From NCBI GenBank assembly GCA_014155875.1, contig JACEFZ010015078.1, forward strand, positions 33,783-97,782: a stretch of 64,000 bases of DNA. The letters run 5' to 3'. This DNA is from Cepaea nemoralis. Its lineage: Eukaryota; Mollusca; Gastropoda; Stylommatophora; Helicidae. Each line of letters begins with the position of its first letter. Within the stretch, counting starts at the first letter, position 1. Positions 34,606 through 45,600 of the stretch are shown piece by piece. The translations under genes and the position numbers were made by a program. The notes under the pieces are model-generated. The model searched no databases, was not told where the DNA came from, and saw nothing but the letters and a program-made list of their open reading frames with translations.

Positions 34606-35907
34606 CGGGCAGACTGCAACACTGCATTATCTTAACAGACTCCACACCTTTCAAGTGTAGACCATACTCTATTCCACTTCACTATAGGGACAACTTAGAC
34701 AAAGAGAAACTTGACTTAGAACAACACCAAATAATACAAAAATCACAGTCTGAATACTCTTCACCAATAGTCTTGGTGAAAAAGAAAGACCAAACAATTA
34801 GACTTTGAATTGATTATCGGAAATTAAACACAGTAACCAAGACATATTGTGAACCAATTCCAAACTGTGAAGATTTAATCCTAAATATGTCAAATTCTAC
34901 TATTTTTTTCAAAATTGGACTTAACAAAAGGTTACTGGCAAATACCTATGCACCCAGAGTCGATGCATATGACAGCATTCTCAACACCATTAGGGCTGTA
35001 TGAATGGCGATACCTTCCATTCGGACTCAAAAACGCACCTGCCACCTTTGTAAGACTAACAAGATTATTACTGCATGGTATCACTGATGTACAATCTTAT
35101 ATTGACGACATTTGCATTCATTCTAGCGACATGAAAACCCACTTACAGACTCTGCAAAAAGTATTTGACAGAATCAAACACATTGGTTTATTAATAAAAC
35201 CAATAAAAGTAGAAAATCGCCTTTAAAGAAATTGACTTTCTAGGCCACAGAATATCAGAAGGCAAATTGCTAACTGACGATAAAATTGTGTCAAAGATTC
35301 TGAAATTAAGTGTACCAACGAAAAAGAAACAGGTCAGAAGTCTACTTGGCCTAGTAAATTATTATAGGAAGTTCATCCAGAACTTTGCAGAACTGACCAC
35401 CATTTGTTCTACTTTGTTGACAAAAAGCCAACCAAATCGCATTTGTATTTATATGACGCAATTACGAAATTGAAATTCATTTTTTCCAATCCACCCATTC
35501 TTCGTCTCACAGATATTAACACTCAGTTTATATTGAAAACAGATGCCAGCACTACTTCTATATCTGGAATTTTAATGCAGAAACACGATGGAATCGAGCA
35601 TCCAATTCTCTACGTCAGCCGCAAGCTCAAACCGGCAGAAAAGAGATACAGCATTGCAGAACTTGAGGGCCTGAGTGTAGTCTATTGTGTCCTGAAACTT
35701 GAGAAGTATCTCAGAGGCACCCGCTTTCTCATCCAAACAGACAACTCGCCGCTACTAGTAATCAAACAGGGCACACCAAAGAACAACAGAATCGCAAGGT
35801 GGGCCTTAATACTCCAAGATTTTAGCTATGATATAGAACATATCAAGGGGTCCAGAAATATTTTACCAGATCTTTTGACAAGAATGCCTGAGTCGTCAGA
35901 AGAATAA
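34600..35907 (+). pseudogene. Element 1 reverse transcriptase and RNase H, broken
   Basis: After a frameshift near 34595 the RT begins (FKCRPYSIPLHY near 34650). A stop replaces a residue near 34807 and frameshifts follow near 34910. The frame at 34915-35226 holds the palm with LPFGLKNAPATF and the catalytic YIDDI near 35098. The frame at 35267-35473 matches the connection region. The frame at 35404-35907 holds RNase H (LKTDAS near 35540, QTDNSPL near 35739) with a stop at 35905. It lies downstream of integrase, not upstream as in most Ty3/gypsy elements. Confidence 0.88.
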
Positions 35908-37385
35908 GAAACCAATAAATATGCCCGAGTCTACAAACTGTGATATTTTATTTCGATGCATCCATTAAGCAGCGACAAACTAAGGTCGTCAGAACACTGT
36001 AACGAATATACTACATTGAAACATTTCCTTTGAAATTATCGTGAAATGGGACATAACATTTCCAACATTGGGACGATCTCACTAAACTTATAATGAATTA
36101 GGACAAAACATTTCCATCGACAACACGCGACGAACTTGCTGACACCTACGAACTACATGCTTCATCGGGGACGTCATCAGATGGACCAGCAACGTAATTA
36201 GTAACTTAAATTAGAATTTGTGTAATGTAATGTAATTTATAATATATAAATTCACTGATTTTTCATATAAACTTAATTCAAATCACGGCTAAATTAAGCC
36301 TAAATTTAATTTCATTTTGCTATTTGTTAATCGCGTTGTTAAAATCATTTTTCCAAATTTAATTCGGTGCCAACACTTTTTTCACATTGGCAATAATTAT
36401 TCCTAAACTTCATTTGTAAGTTTAACAGGATGAGTTAAAATGACTTTAGGTGGATGAATGACGTGTAACAGACAGAGTACATGAATTTAAAACATTGTAT
36501 GTTCGTCACAGCGTGCAAATTGTACGCTACAAGATTTGTCCTTGTATATTGTATACGTTTTTGTAACAGGTGTTACTCGTTTTAGATTTTTATAAGTGTC
36601 TTATAACATAGAAGTTAGATCAAATAAATAATAAATCTAAGAATCATAGCTCGAAAGTCTACCTCATGAATTACACATATACTGTGAATCATGACGTTAG
36701 AAATTCTAGCCTTTGACACTTAGATAACTATAGACTTCACACACTATAACACATGCAACTAGCACAACTATTAATCACACCATTGTAAATATAGTACTTA
36801 AACACTCAACAAAAACAGATAAAGTGCATACACTTTAATAAGACAATCATGGGAGATTAGTTAACACTTACAGGATAACAAGGGACTTAAGTAATTTTTG
36901 GTATGGAAACAAAATATGTCTAGTACATACACTGCCAACATACGGGAGTAAAAAAAAATGTTATACAGTTAAATAGAAACATTTGGGGACAATGGGTTGC
37001 AAGCAATCTTAATGGGACCAAGGATATTTCCCTGATGAGTCTCTGTAAAAAGAGCCATTGTTCATAGCATCATTTTGGATGTCTGAGAAGGATGCATTTG
37101 AGAACGAAAGTTCACAATGTGAGACGTTTCGTTACTTCGGTCTGGATAGCCCTATAATTAGGATTGGCGAGAGTATAGACTCTTTGACAACCACCCAAGA
37201 TGGTATTATACGTATGTAACATTAGTTGCTAGTGTCTCAATAGACATCAAATAGTTCCCACTTACCATATTACTGCCCTTGCCTTATATACCAGAGAGAT
37301 AATAATTACTTCCCTTAGGTCCTTGACAGAATTAGTACAAACTAATTAAAAGAATACACCACACAGGAGTGGAGGAGGGGAAGTA
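35908..37385 (+). other. Element 1 3' non-coding region and polypurine tract
   Basis: About 1.5 kb, AT-rich, without a supportable frame. A purine-rich stretch GGAGTGGAGGAGGGGAAGTA at 37366-37385 directly abuts the 3' LTR and is the likely plus-strand primer. The similarly sized 3' non-coding region of Element 2 suggests this is a family trait. Confidence 0.75.
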
Positions 37386-37983
37386 TGTCAAGGTCCTGTA
37401 AGGGACATAAGAAAGGATAGATGTTAGAGATAGAGACATGGGGTGAGTAAGGGGGAATAAGAATAATCTAGATGCTGAAAGACCGGACTGTACCCATGAA
37501 GGACAGGTCATCATGAATTGAACTACGCAGTACGCCTAGTCTCAACCCGGCGTATGCGAGACATCTGACTTCCCACGGGTTGCACGAGGGGTAAACACCT
37601 CGTGACCACTGGGCAGTCGAGGGGAAGCCAGACGGGCTTTGGACTGGACGGAGAGAGGATGCGTGTCTGAGAGTGTGGCAGGATAGATTCTACTTAGTAC
37701 TTCAGGAATTGAATAGCTGTGCCGTGTGACTTGTGCTTGTGTGTGGGTGGCCTCGATACGAGAGCGGAGTGGCTTTATTGTAATGTATTGCTGAATTATC
37801 GCCACATTGTGATATGCTATGAATGTGTGCGGGAACGAACGCTGATGAGACATTATTGTTATTGTGATTATATCCTAATATAATAAATTATATCTTATTG
37901 ACTCATGCGTTGACGTCTCATCTATGCTCGCACTATCTACCTGTCTTGAACCCTTCACCTTTAAATACCTCTAGACGCTGACA
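37386..37983 (+). repeat. Element 1 3' LTR
   Basis: 598 bases, TGTCAAG to GCTGACA, followed by ATTCT at 37984-37988. It differs from the 5' LTR by roughly 25 scattered substitutions plus small indels, by eye. Confidence 0.9.
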
Positions 37984-37988
37984 ATTCT

Positions 37989-38755
37989 GTTGTTACAAAG
38001 GAAAGACGGGACAAGCTTATGGAGCTGGAGCACATCCCAGGCAGTAGGCTGCTCACTATACGATGTTAGTTAGTTAGTTAGTCGACAGATCATCCTCATT
38101 GCACATCGAACCATTTACTCCATATGTACTCGGATCCTCTCCTCAGCAAATCCCGCAGCGTGTAGTGGCTAACGACACCAGTTCTGTGTTGGTTTATCAG
38201 TCTTCTTTGGCTTCCTGCGTAGTGTTCTTATTTGGCCACCCCTCTTTTAATTTGCTGTTCTCGCAGTCTGGCCAAGGTTGTAGATTCACAGTCATCACTT
38301 GGTTCTCGCAAAAGTCTTACTTCTCGTAGAGCATTCAGAATGTCAGCCTGGGCCATGACCTGCACAGTAGCCTTGCCTGCGAGCTTGTCAGTCCGCTCAT
38401 TCCCTTGTACTCCCGCATGCCCTGGCACGAAGATGAAACTAATCTTTGCCAGCCGAGACGGCTCCAGAGACAGCAACCATTCTTTTCAGATCCTGGCCAT
38501 GATTGTAGATTCACTGTCATCACTTGGTTCTCGCAAAACTCTTACTTCTCATAGAGCATTCAGAATGTCAGCCTGGTCCATGACGCGTCCGCCCTCCACA
38601 GTAGCCTTACCTGCGAGCTTGTCAGCCCGCTCATTCCCTTGTACTCCCACATGCCCTGGCACGAAGATGAAACTAATCTTTGCCACCGAGCATGCACATT
38701 GAGTCGCTAAGGAAACATGCCTTAGTGAATGTCTGTGCCTCGAGCCATGTCCATG
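37989..38755 (-). pseudogene. LINE A RNase H relic, D2 (partner of 10340-10935)
   Basis: The minus-strand frames contain SFIFVPGHAGVQGNERTDKLA (near 38440) and a second, overlapping copy VPGHVGVQGNERADKLAGK (near 38650). The RNase H end is therefore partly duplicated in tandem here, which D1 does not show. Confidence 0.75.
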
Positions 38756-38880
38756 TGAGAAGCTCATAGGCTTTTACGGCTCAGACCGGAGGGATAATTG
38801 TGAAGGAGGACTCTGGTGATTTTTCTGAGACCACAAGTAGCCTGACTATGGTAGTCATGGCAGTAAGTAAAGCATTGCTG
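38756..38880. repeat. Small inverted fragment of LINE A
   Basis: This stretch (CATGTGAGAAGCTCAT onward to CAGTAAGTAAAGCA) matches D1 10938-11048 in reverse orientation, while its left neighbour matches D1 in the same orientation. Its right end joins Element 3. It marks a rearrangement breakpoint. Confidence 0.75.
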
Positions 38881-38883
38881 TAC

Positions 38884-40550
38884 AAGGATGATCCAAGATC
38901 GCACACGTAAATGTTCCTGATAAGAAAGATGTACAAATACGAGCTGTAGCTAATGAATATTGCTCCACCTTGCCCGAAAATGTTCTGTATAATCGGCTGC
39001 CTTGGCAAGCTGCTTTCTTAGTCCAAGTACAATGCCACCGGAATTGATCAGGATTAACATGGTGTGTTATTAACTATACCATAGTGAAATTGTAAGTTTC
39101 CTTTGGAGGAACTTACTTCGTTCGCATTTTCTACTGAACATGAAACTGAATGGCCGCATTTTAATACCCCATCCTAATGAAATATATGACATGTTTGACA
39201 ATTATCATAATTTAGAATATCAATTGCTGCTACAGCATTATCTTCAATTTCGTTCATTCCTTCCTCCTCACATTCGCTCTCAGAAGATGAGTCAATGAGT
39301 ACTGAATTCACACTTCTTAATCTTTGGCGACCTTGACATTTAGAGCTATAGTGCCCGTAAGATTTGCACAAAAAACATTTTACATCACGCCGGTAAGTTT
39401 CTCTTTTGCCTTGCTGTTTTTTTAAACCATCATATCTAGGTGAGCTGGATACCCCGGATTTGCATCACACATTTCAAATTGCAAATGAGAGAATTTGCAG
39501 TATGGACATTGCGGTGCATTGGATCTTTGTTTCTCTCTGTATCTAAATGGATTCTGTGGTCTGGTGTTTTCTGCAGCTACTATATTATTTTCGTTGTCGT
39601 TTGAACTAAAGATCTCCCTATTCGACGAAAAATAAGCTGAACCTTTCTTTTCTAATTGTTCTAAAGATTCAACATCAGACTGTTGTAAAAATGTGGCAAA
39701 AGGCGTTGGGATTGATGAAATAATTTTGTCCATTATCATAAAGTCTTTTAGCTTTTCATAGCTTTTATTTACTTTTGCAGCCTTCAGCCACTTATTATAA
39801 ACGTCTTGCACGTGAGAAACGTAGTCAATGATCGTCTGATTCGTTTTAGGTTTTAGTTTAGAGAACTGTACCTGATACCCTGGTGCATCTAACAAAAAAT
39901 GTTGCATGATACGTTGGTGTACATAGTCATAATCTTTCCTCAGTTCTTGGGGAATAGATTTATGACTTTCAAAGGCTCCCCTGACAGATTTCTCATATAA
40001 ATCATGGCCCTATGCTCTTTCGGAATTTCTTGTTATTTCATTTGATACTCGAAGTTCTCAGACCATGCTGAAATTGAGTCGCTTTGGCAGAATGGTTTAA
40101 CCACGCTTTTATACTTATTGTATTTGTTTTCTTCTTCCTTACTTTTCAACTTTGTTGTGGCAATATGCACCTGTGATTCGACTTCCAGTTCTTTCATTAT
40201 TAACTGGGTCTGTGCCTCAATTTCTTTTAATTTGGTCGCTTCAGCTAACTCTAGCTCCTTAAGTTTGGTAACTTTAGCTAACTCTACATCTGCTAGTTCT
40301 TTTTTATGTAAGCGTTCTTGTGCTCTTTCTTCCCTTCTGCAGCAGAATTTCTATCTCTTTCTTCTTTCTCAGTCGCAGCTCTCCTATCTCTTTCTTCTTT
40401 CTCGTTCGCAGCTCTTCTATCTTCTATGGCAGCAATTCTATCAGTATGCTCTCTATACTTCTTCCATGCATACTCTTCTAGTTTGTCTCCACTGTACCCT
40501 AGGTCTTTCCTGCCTCAATGCACTCTTTCAAAGTTGACATTCTTATAAGT
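38884..40550 (-). pseudogene. Element 3 gag and partial protease, broken
   Basis: On the minus strand the start at 40549 reads MSTLKECIEAGKD, resembling Element 1. A frameshifted coiled coil rich in Lys/Glu/Arg follows. The Gag body frame (39907-39422) ends with a Cys/His cluster (CPYCKFSHLQFEMC) and is followed by a zinc-knuckle region (CKSYGHYSSKCQGR near 39370-39330). Beyond a stop at 39174 the homology continues in other frames to about 38884, including a protease-flanking RTFSGKVEQYSLA segment. The DTG active site is damaged. Confidence 0.8.
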
Positions 40551-40552
40551 TA

Positions 40553-41186
40553 TGCTCAACAATTCCAATGAACAATAACAATGGAATGTACATATAAAAT
40601 GCAGTAATTATAGGTATTAATTTACAGCAATATCTCACCCCCCCCCCCCCCCCCCCAAAAAAAAAAAAATAGCGTGCTTCTCTAAATGCAATATTGGACA
40701 AAAAATTGGGTACTTATCTGAATTCACTCAATTTCTGCTCCCCCCCCCCCCTTCACTGTATTTCTCGGATGACTTTCTGCTCGAGCTTGTATACATCTGG
40801 GTGGTTGACATCTACTCTATTGTCTAGCCATACTTCTGTTTTTCAGAAGAGCAACAATTAATAACAGACACCAAGAAAAAAAACTTTTTGTCTGTCAAGT
40901 CAATACTTCAGAGGAGAGGAATTAAATGCGTTATATATGTTTGTGAGTTTTGTCGGTCATCTTGGCTTCTGTCGTGTTTAGTTATGTATAGTAGTCTTCA
41001 ACACCCGTGGAACATCAACTGAAACGTCAACCTGAAAACATGATGCATGTAATTTATCATATATACAAATGTTTTCAATTTCAGCTAGTATTCACTCACT
41101 CTTTCTCTCCTGTCTTTCAATCGTAACCAATTTAAGTTGTTACTATGCACACATTCAGGCTTTTGGATTCATTCAATCAATAGATT
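40553..41186 (-). other. Element 3 leader
   Basis: Non-coding, with poly(C)/poly(A) at 40638-40669 and a C run at 40740-40751. No gene is seen. Confidence 0.6.
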
Positions 41187-41203
41187 GGTCACTTATGACA
41201 CCA
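41187..41203 (-). promoter_or_regulatory. Element 3 primer-binding site, tRNA-Leu type
   Basis: Read on the minus strand: TGGTGTCATAAGTGACC. tRNA-Leu 3' ends read CTGACACCA with a related preceding stretch, so TGGTGTCA(G)AAGTG is a known primer-binding motif in Ty3/gypsy elements. One mismatch is present. It lies a few bases inside the LTR, as expected. Confidence 0.65.
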
Positions 41204-41211
41204 CTTTAAGT

Positions 41212-41949
41212 TGTGCCTGTGAGCGTCTCACACGCACACAGGTATTCTAACTCCTTCATACGCACTCAAGAAAACATCAGTCGTGCATATGGTTCTTCTC
41301 ACACTTTATTCAGGCGAACCTGACCACGTTTACAATGTGTACACAGGCGGTGACTTCATTACATATATATACAAATGCCGCCTTACATACGCTTATAGCA
41401 CACAGTCAATTACATAAGTCCTAAACTCGCTATCTTCAGACTAGCACTCTCGCAATAGCTAAACACTCGCTCAGAAACACAATGTCCTTTCCCTGAAACT
41501 GCCTGAGTCCCGTCTGGCGTTTTCAGTCTGATCGGCTGGATTTGTGGTACTGGACCCCGTGCCGTTCGTGACCCCCGTGCTGTCATAGCAGTCACGTCGT
41601 ACTGCAGTCCCTCCGTGTTAGGTTAGGTCATTCAGTGTAATTCCGTCTCGTCCGTTCAGGGCAGTGTCCCGTGAACTTATGTCTCCTCCTATCACTCGGT
41701 CTTGTCCTGCCGATGTCCTGTTTATGACACGTCAGTGTCCCCACCTAAGTCCTGTCTCCACTCTATCTACTGTCCTGTAGATGTCTTGTCTTATGACCAC
41801 TCTGTGTCCTGATTTATGTCCTGTCTCTATTCTATCGATAAGGTCGCTGTCCTTACCTGTGTCCTGTATGTTCTTATCTATGTCGTTCTAACTCTATTCT
41901 GTCCCTTGTCCTCTCTATGTCCTGTACCTTCACTCCCAACACCCTGACA
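41212..41949 (-). repeat. Element 3 LTR
   Basis: On the minus strand it starts TGTCAGGGTG at 41949 and contains AATAAA (CCTGAATAAAGTG) near 41312. The inner end is estimated from the primer-binding site. It is rich in GGACA/AGGACA-like repeats. It is distinct in sequence from the Element 1, 2 and 4 LTRs apart from the TGTCA end. Confidence 0.65.
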
Positions 41950-42091
41950 ATGAGGACATCAGAGGCTAAGTTAGAAATTTATCTGGTACCATTAAAGATA
42001 CCTACTGTGAGGATATCATTCAGATAGACGAGGGGTCACCGAAACTTTTTTCTCAGGCGGGCCGGATAACTGAAAGAAATGAAGAGCACGG
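41950..42091. pseudogene. LINE A and left end of hAT, D2
   Basis: 41950-42028 matches D1 12216-12296 (LINE A linker) and then the hAT left end (GGGGTCACCGAAACTTTTTTC). The hAT sequence is interrupted by Element 2 after CACGG (42087-42091) and resumes at 49096. Confidence 0.85.
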
Positions 42092-42621
42092 TGTCAGAGT
42101 CTAAAGTATTGCCAGCAGAGATGCAGGGACATCGTTACGCCCGCCAGGCGAATAGTCCCTAGCGGGGATGCCGTAACATCGTTACGCCCGCCAGGCGAGT
42201 ATTAGTTACCTGCCTGCGAGGTTGCTGGCTGACGAGACAGCCAGCGGTCAGGCAAGGACAAATCAGGACGCACGCAGGCCTCGTGAAGCCACTTCAGGTG
42301 GGAAGGCGCGTTGCGGGAAATAGCCAGACAGCTCTGGGACTCGGACTCGACTGGACGTATGGAGAGAGAAAGGCTTTGTGTAGTTCTGTGCCCGAAAGTC
42401 GAGTGCTTGTACATCTTGTGAGATAGACTGTAAGCTGTGGGTTGCCTGTAAGTGTATTGTTATAACTTATGTATTGTAATGATCATCTCTAGATCGTATT
42501 GTATGTGATCTGTAAATAAATCCATTGAAACTTCGTGTCGTTGTGTCTCAAGTCAAATCACGTTGTACTTGTACTGTCTCACATGTGTTAGGTATAACGA
42601 GCCAGGTTTAAGACCCTGACA
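42092..42621 (+). repeat. Element 2 5' LTR
   Basis: Runs from TGTCAGAGTC to ACCCTGACA. It contains a 23-base direct repeat (ACATCGTTACGCCCGCCAGG and so on) at about 42129 and 42176, separated by GC-rich sequence, and AATAAA near 42515. The minus-strand frame at 42202-42414 is an LTR shadow that is repeated in the other LTR. Confidence 0.93.
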
Positions 42622-42622
42622 T

Positions 42623-45600
42623 GTGTGGACGTGGGGGCTAGAACTAGAACTGTCTGCAAAGACAAAACAAGCAGAGTTAGATATTGAACTGAAAAAAGAG
42701 TTAGAGATTGAAAGAGAAACAGAATTAAAGAAGGCAGAAATAGCAGCTCAAAGTAAACGGGAAGAGCTGGAATTGCAACTAAAAATCAAACAACTTGATA
42801 CTGAGACTGCCATAAACAAAGAGTCTAAGAAATCTGAGAGACTGGAGAAAGAAAACCAGTACAAGAAATATCAAGGTATCGTAAGAAATTATACCTCGGG
42901 TGACTGCATTGCAGCCTTCACCCAAAATTTTGAGACTTTAATGGACCATTACCAGGTCCCATTGTCTGAATGGAATATTATTTATATGAGAAGTTTATCA
43001 GGGGAGCCTCTGAAGGTCATAGAGACTATCCCCAAAGACCTCAGAAAAGATTACCATTATCTAAAATCAAAGATTATGGCACATTTTATGTTAGATGAGG
43101 CAGGTTACAGAGAACAATTCAGCAAGTTGAGCCCCAAACCGACTCAAACGTTCTCTGACTACCTCTGCTTAGTCCGAGACATATTTACCAAATGGACTTC
43201 AGCAGCTAAAATTGATAAAGATTATCAGAAGTTAGAAGATCTTATCATCAGAGATAAAGTCATTTCATCCATTCCATCAGCATTTTCAAAATTTTTGCAA
43301 GAGAATGAATGCACAAGTGTAGATCAGATTGAGAGACGTGGTTCGGCTTATTACACAGCCAACAAACATTGTTCTGCCAGTGAAGCTACTGATACAAATT
43401 TTGTAGCATCGGCTAACTATGACAAACCCTATAATAGGCAAAAACCTTATAAGCCTACATCTGAGAAGTACAATCATTGTAAATATTGTACTTATTCACA
43501 CCACCAAGGTGAGATGTGCGACAAAAACCCCGCATATCTTACATACCTACGTAACATCGTAAATAAACAAGATAAGGAGCGTAAAGTCTTTAGAAATTTA
43601 CGTAAATGTTTCCTCTGTAAGGCGTACGGGCATTATCGTCATGATTGTGAAGGAAGGAAAATGACCAATAAAGCAAATGCCGCCTTATTTGATAGGTCAT
43701 CATCAGATGAAGAACAATCAGAGAAACACCCTGTGAACTCAGCACAGGTTTTTGATATGTTTAACGCAAATAAATGCACTGTTTGTAATACCTTTTATGA
43801 AGATGGCATTTTAACATGCGGCCACTCCATTCCTATTGCCAATGAAGAAGCTAATTCGGGAATAGACTCCAAAGGCAGAATAAACATCCATCAGGGATAT
43901 GTGAATGGCAAGCCCGCTACAGTCCTTCGGGACACGGGAAGTTCACTTATTGGACTAAAGAGAACGTTCATAATGCCTACAGACTATACAGGCAGGCACG
44001 TAACACGCAGAACATTCTCTGGCAATATTGAAAAGTACCCACTAGCATGGGCATATATTCAAACACCTTTCCTCACTGGGAAAGTAAAATGCGCAGCATT
44101 AACAAACCCTGTGTGTGATATTATAATTGGAAATTTACCAGAGGTGAATGATATGCCTCATGACATAACATCTCTTTGCATTGATGAGATCATAACAACA
44201 TCACCATCAAATGTCATCATTGATAATGTTGTACCACCTAATGAATGTATGGTAGCTAATGTAGCACTAAGATCTCATGACATCATTGATAATACTGTTT
44301 CATCACCATTTGATATCATTGAATGTGTGAACGCAGTAACCAGATCTACTGCTAGAATGCAAGATGAAATTAATCAGACTGAGGCTATAGAAATGCTTAG
44401 CCCAGTATTACTACCTCCTAAAACCATGAAGGAGACTTTTGTAACAGCCCAAAAGGCTGATCCTTCATTATCTAAATATTTTAATCTGATCGGCCAAAAG
44501 CCAAAGGTAACCAAAAATGCAAGATGGCATTTTGCTTTGAAAAATTGTATCCTCACCAGGTATTATACCAGAGGTAACAGCACAACAGAGCAAACTGTTT
44601 TGCCGATTGAGTATCGTAAGCAAGCCTTACATCTTGCCCATGATATACCTCTTGCAGGGCATATGGCATACGCTAAGACCAGATCAAGATTATTAACACA
44701 GTTTCATTGGCCCAAATTCTGCAATGACATTAAGCAATATTGCAGGAGTTGTGACATCTGCCAAAAACTAGTAAAGAAAGGAAAACACCCACAGGCAAAG
44801 TTACAAATTACTGACTTAGCCAGTCGTCCTTTCGAGAAAATATCTGTCGACATAGTGGGCCCTCTTAATCAGATTACAACCAGAGGGAATAAATATATAT
44901 TAACCATCATTGATCAATGTAGTCGCTGGCCTGAAGCGATTCCGCTAAAGAACATAACTGCCAATGACATAATGGAAGTTTTCTTCCATATATTTTCACG
45001 GATAGGATTTCCAGACACTATCCAATCAGATAGGGGAAGTCAGTTCATCGCCGCATCTACTCAAGCTTTCACCAAAATGTTAGGAGTGAAGCAATGTTTC
45101 AATTCCCCGTACCATCCTCACTCGAGTGGAATAATAGAAAAATTTAACGGTGATTTAAAGCATATGCTTGCTAAAGTCACGCAAGAGCACCCCAATAACT
45201 GGGACGTATATTTACCTGCTATTCTCTTTGCTTATCGCGAGGTGCCACATTCTAGTACAGGTTTCTCTCCTTTTGAACTTATCTATGGTGCCAAACCACG
45301 TGGCCCATTAAGTATCTATCATCAAATGTTAACTGACTCCACTCCTTTACTCAAACCCATATCATCATACGTATACGTTACATCATTGCGTGAAAGAATC
45401 ATCAAATCGTGTATAATTGCAAAGGATGCACTAAAATTATCTGGTGCTACATATAGACAATATGCTGACAAAGGTAACAGGACAATAACGTTGACACCTG
45501 GACAGGACGTTCTTCTTCTCCTACCTAGTGACAGACACTTATTGACTGATTCTTGGCAAGGACCATTTAAAGTGACAAGACAGATTTCACCTGTAGACTA

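Larger units (their letters stand above)
38881..41949 (-). mobile_element. LTR retrotransposon Element 3 (Gmr1-like), truncated
   Basis: Minus-strand element with, from right to left, one LTR (41949 to about 41212), a primer-binding site, a leader, gag and the start of protease. Integrase, RT, RNase H and the second LTR are missing. The right border joins sequence matching D1 12216. The left border joins the inverted LINE A fragment at about 38880. D1 sequence 11050-12215 is absent here, so insertion was accompanied or followed by deletion. Confidence 0.8.

Noticed and set aside
42202..42414. Minus-strand 70-residue frame
   Set aside because: It lies within the Element 2 LTR and recurs in the 3' LTR (48676-48888). 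No domain is present.
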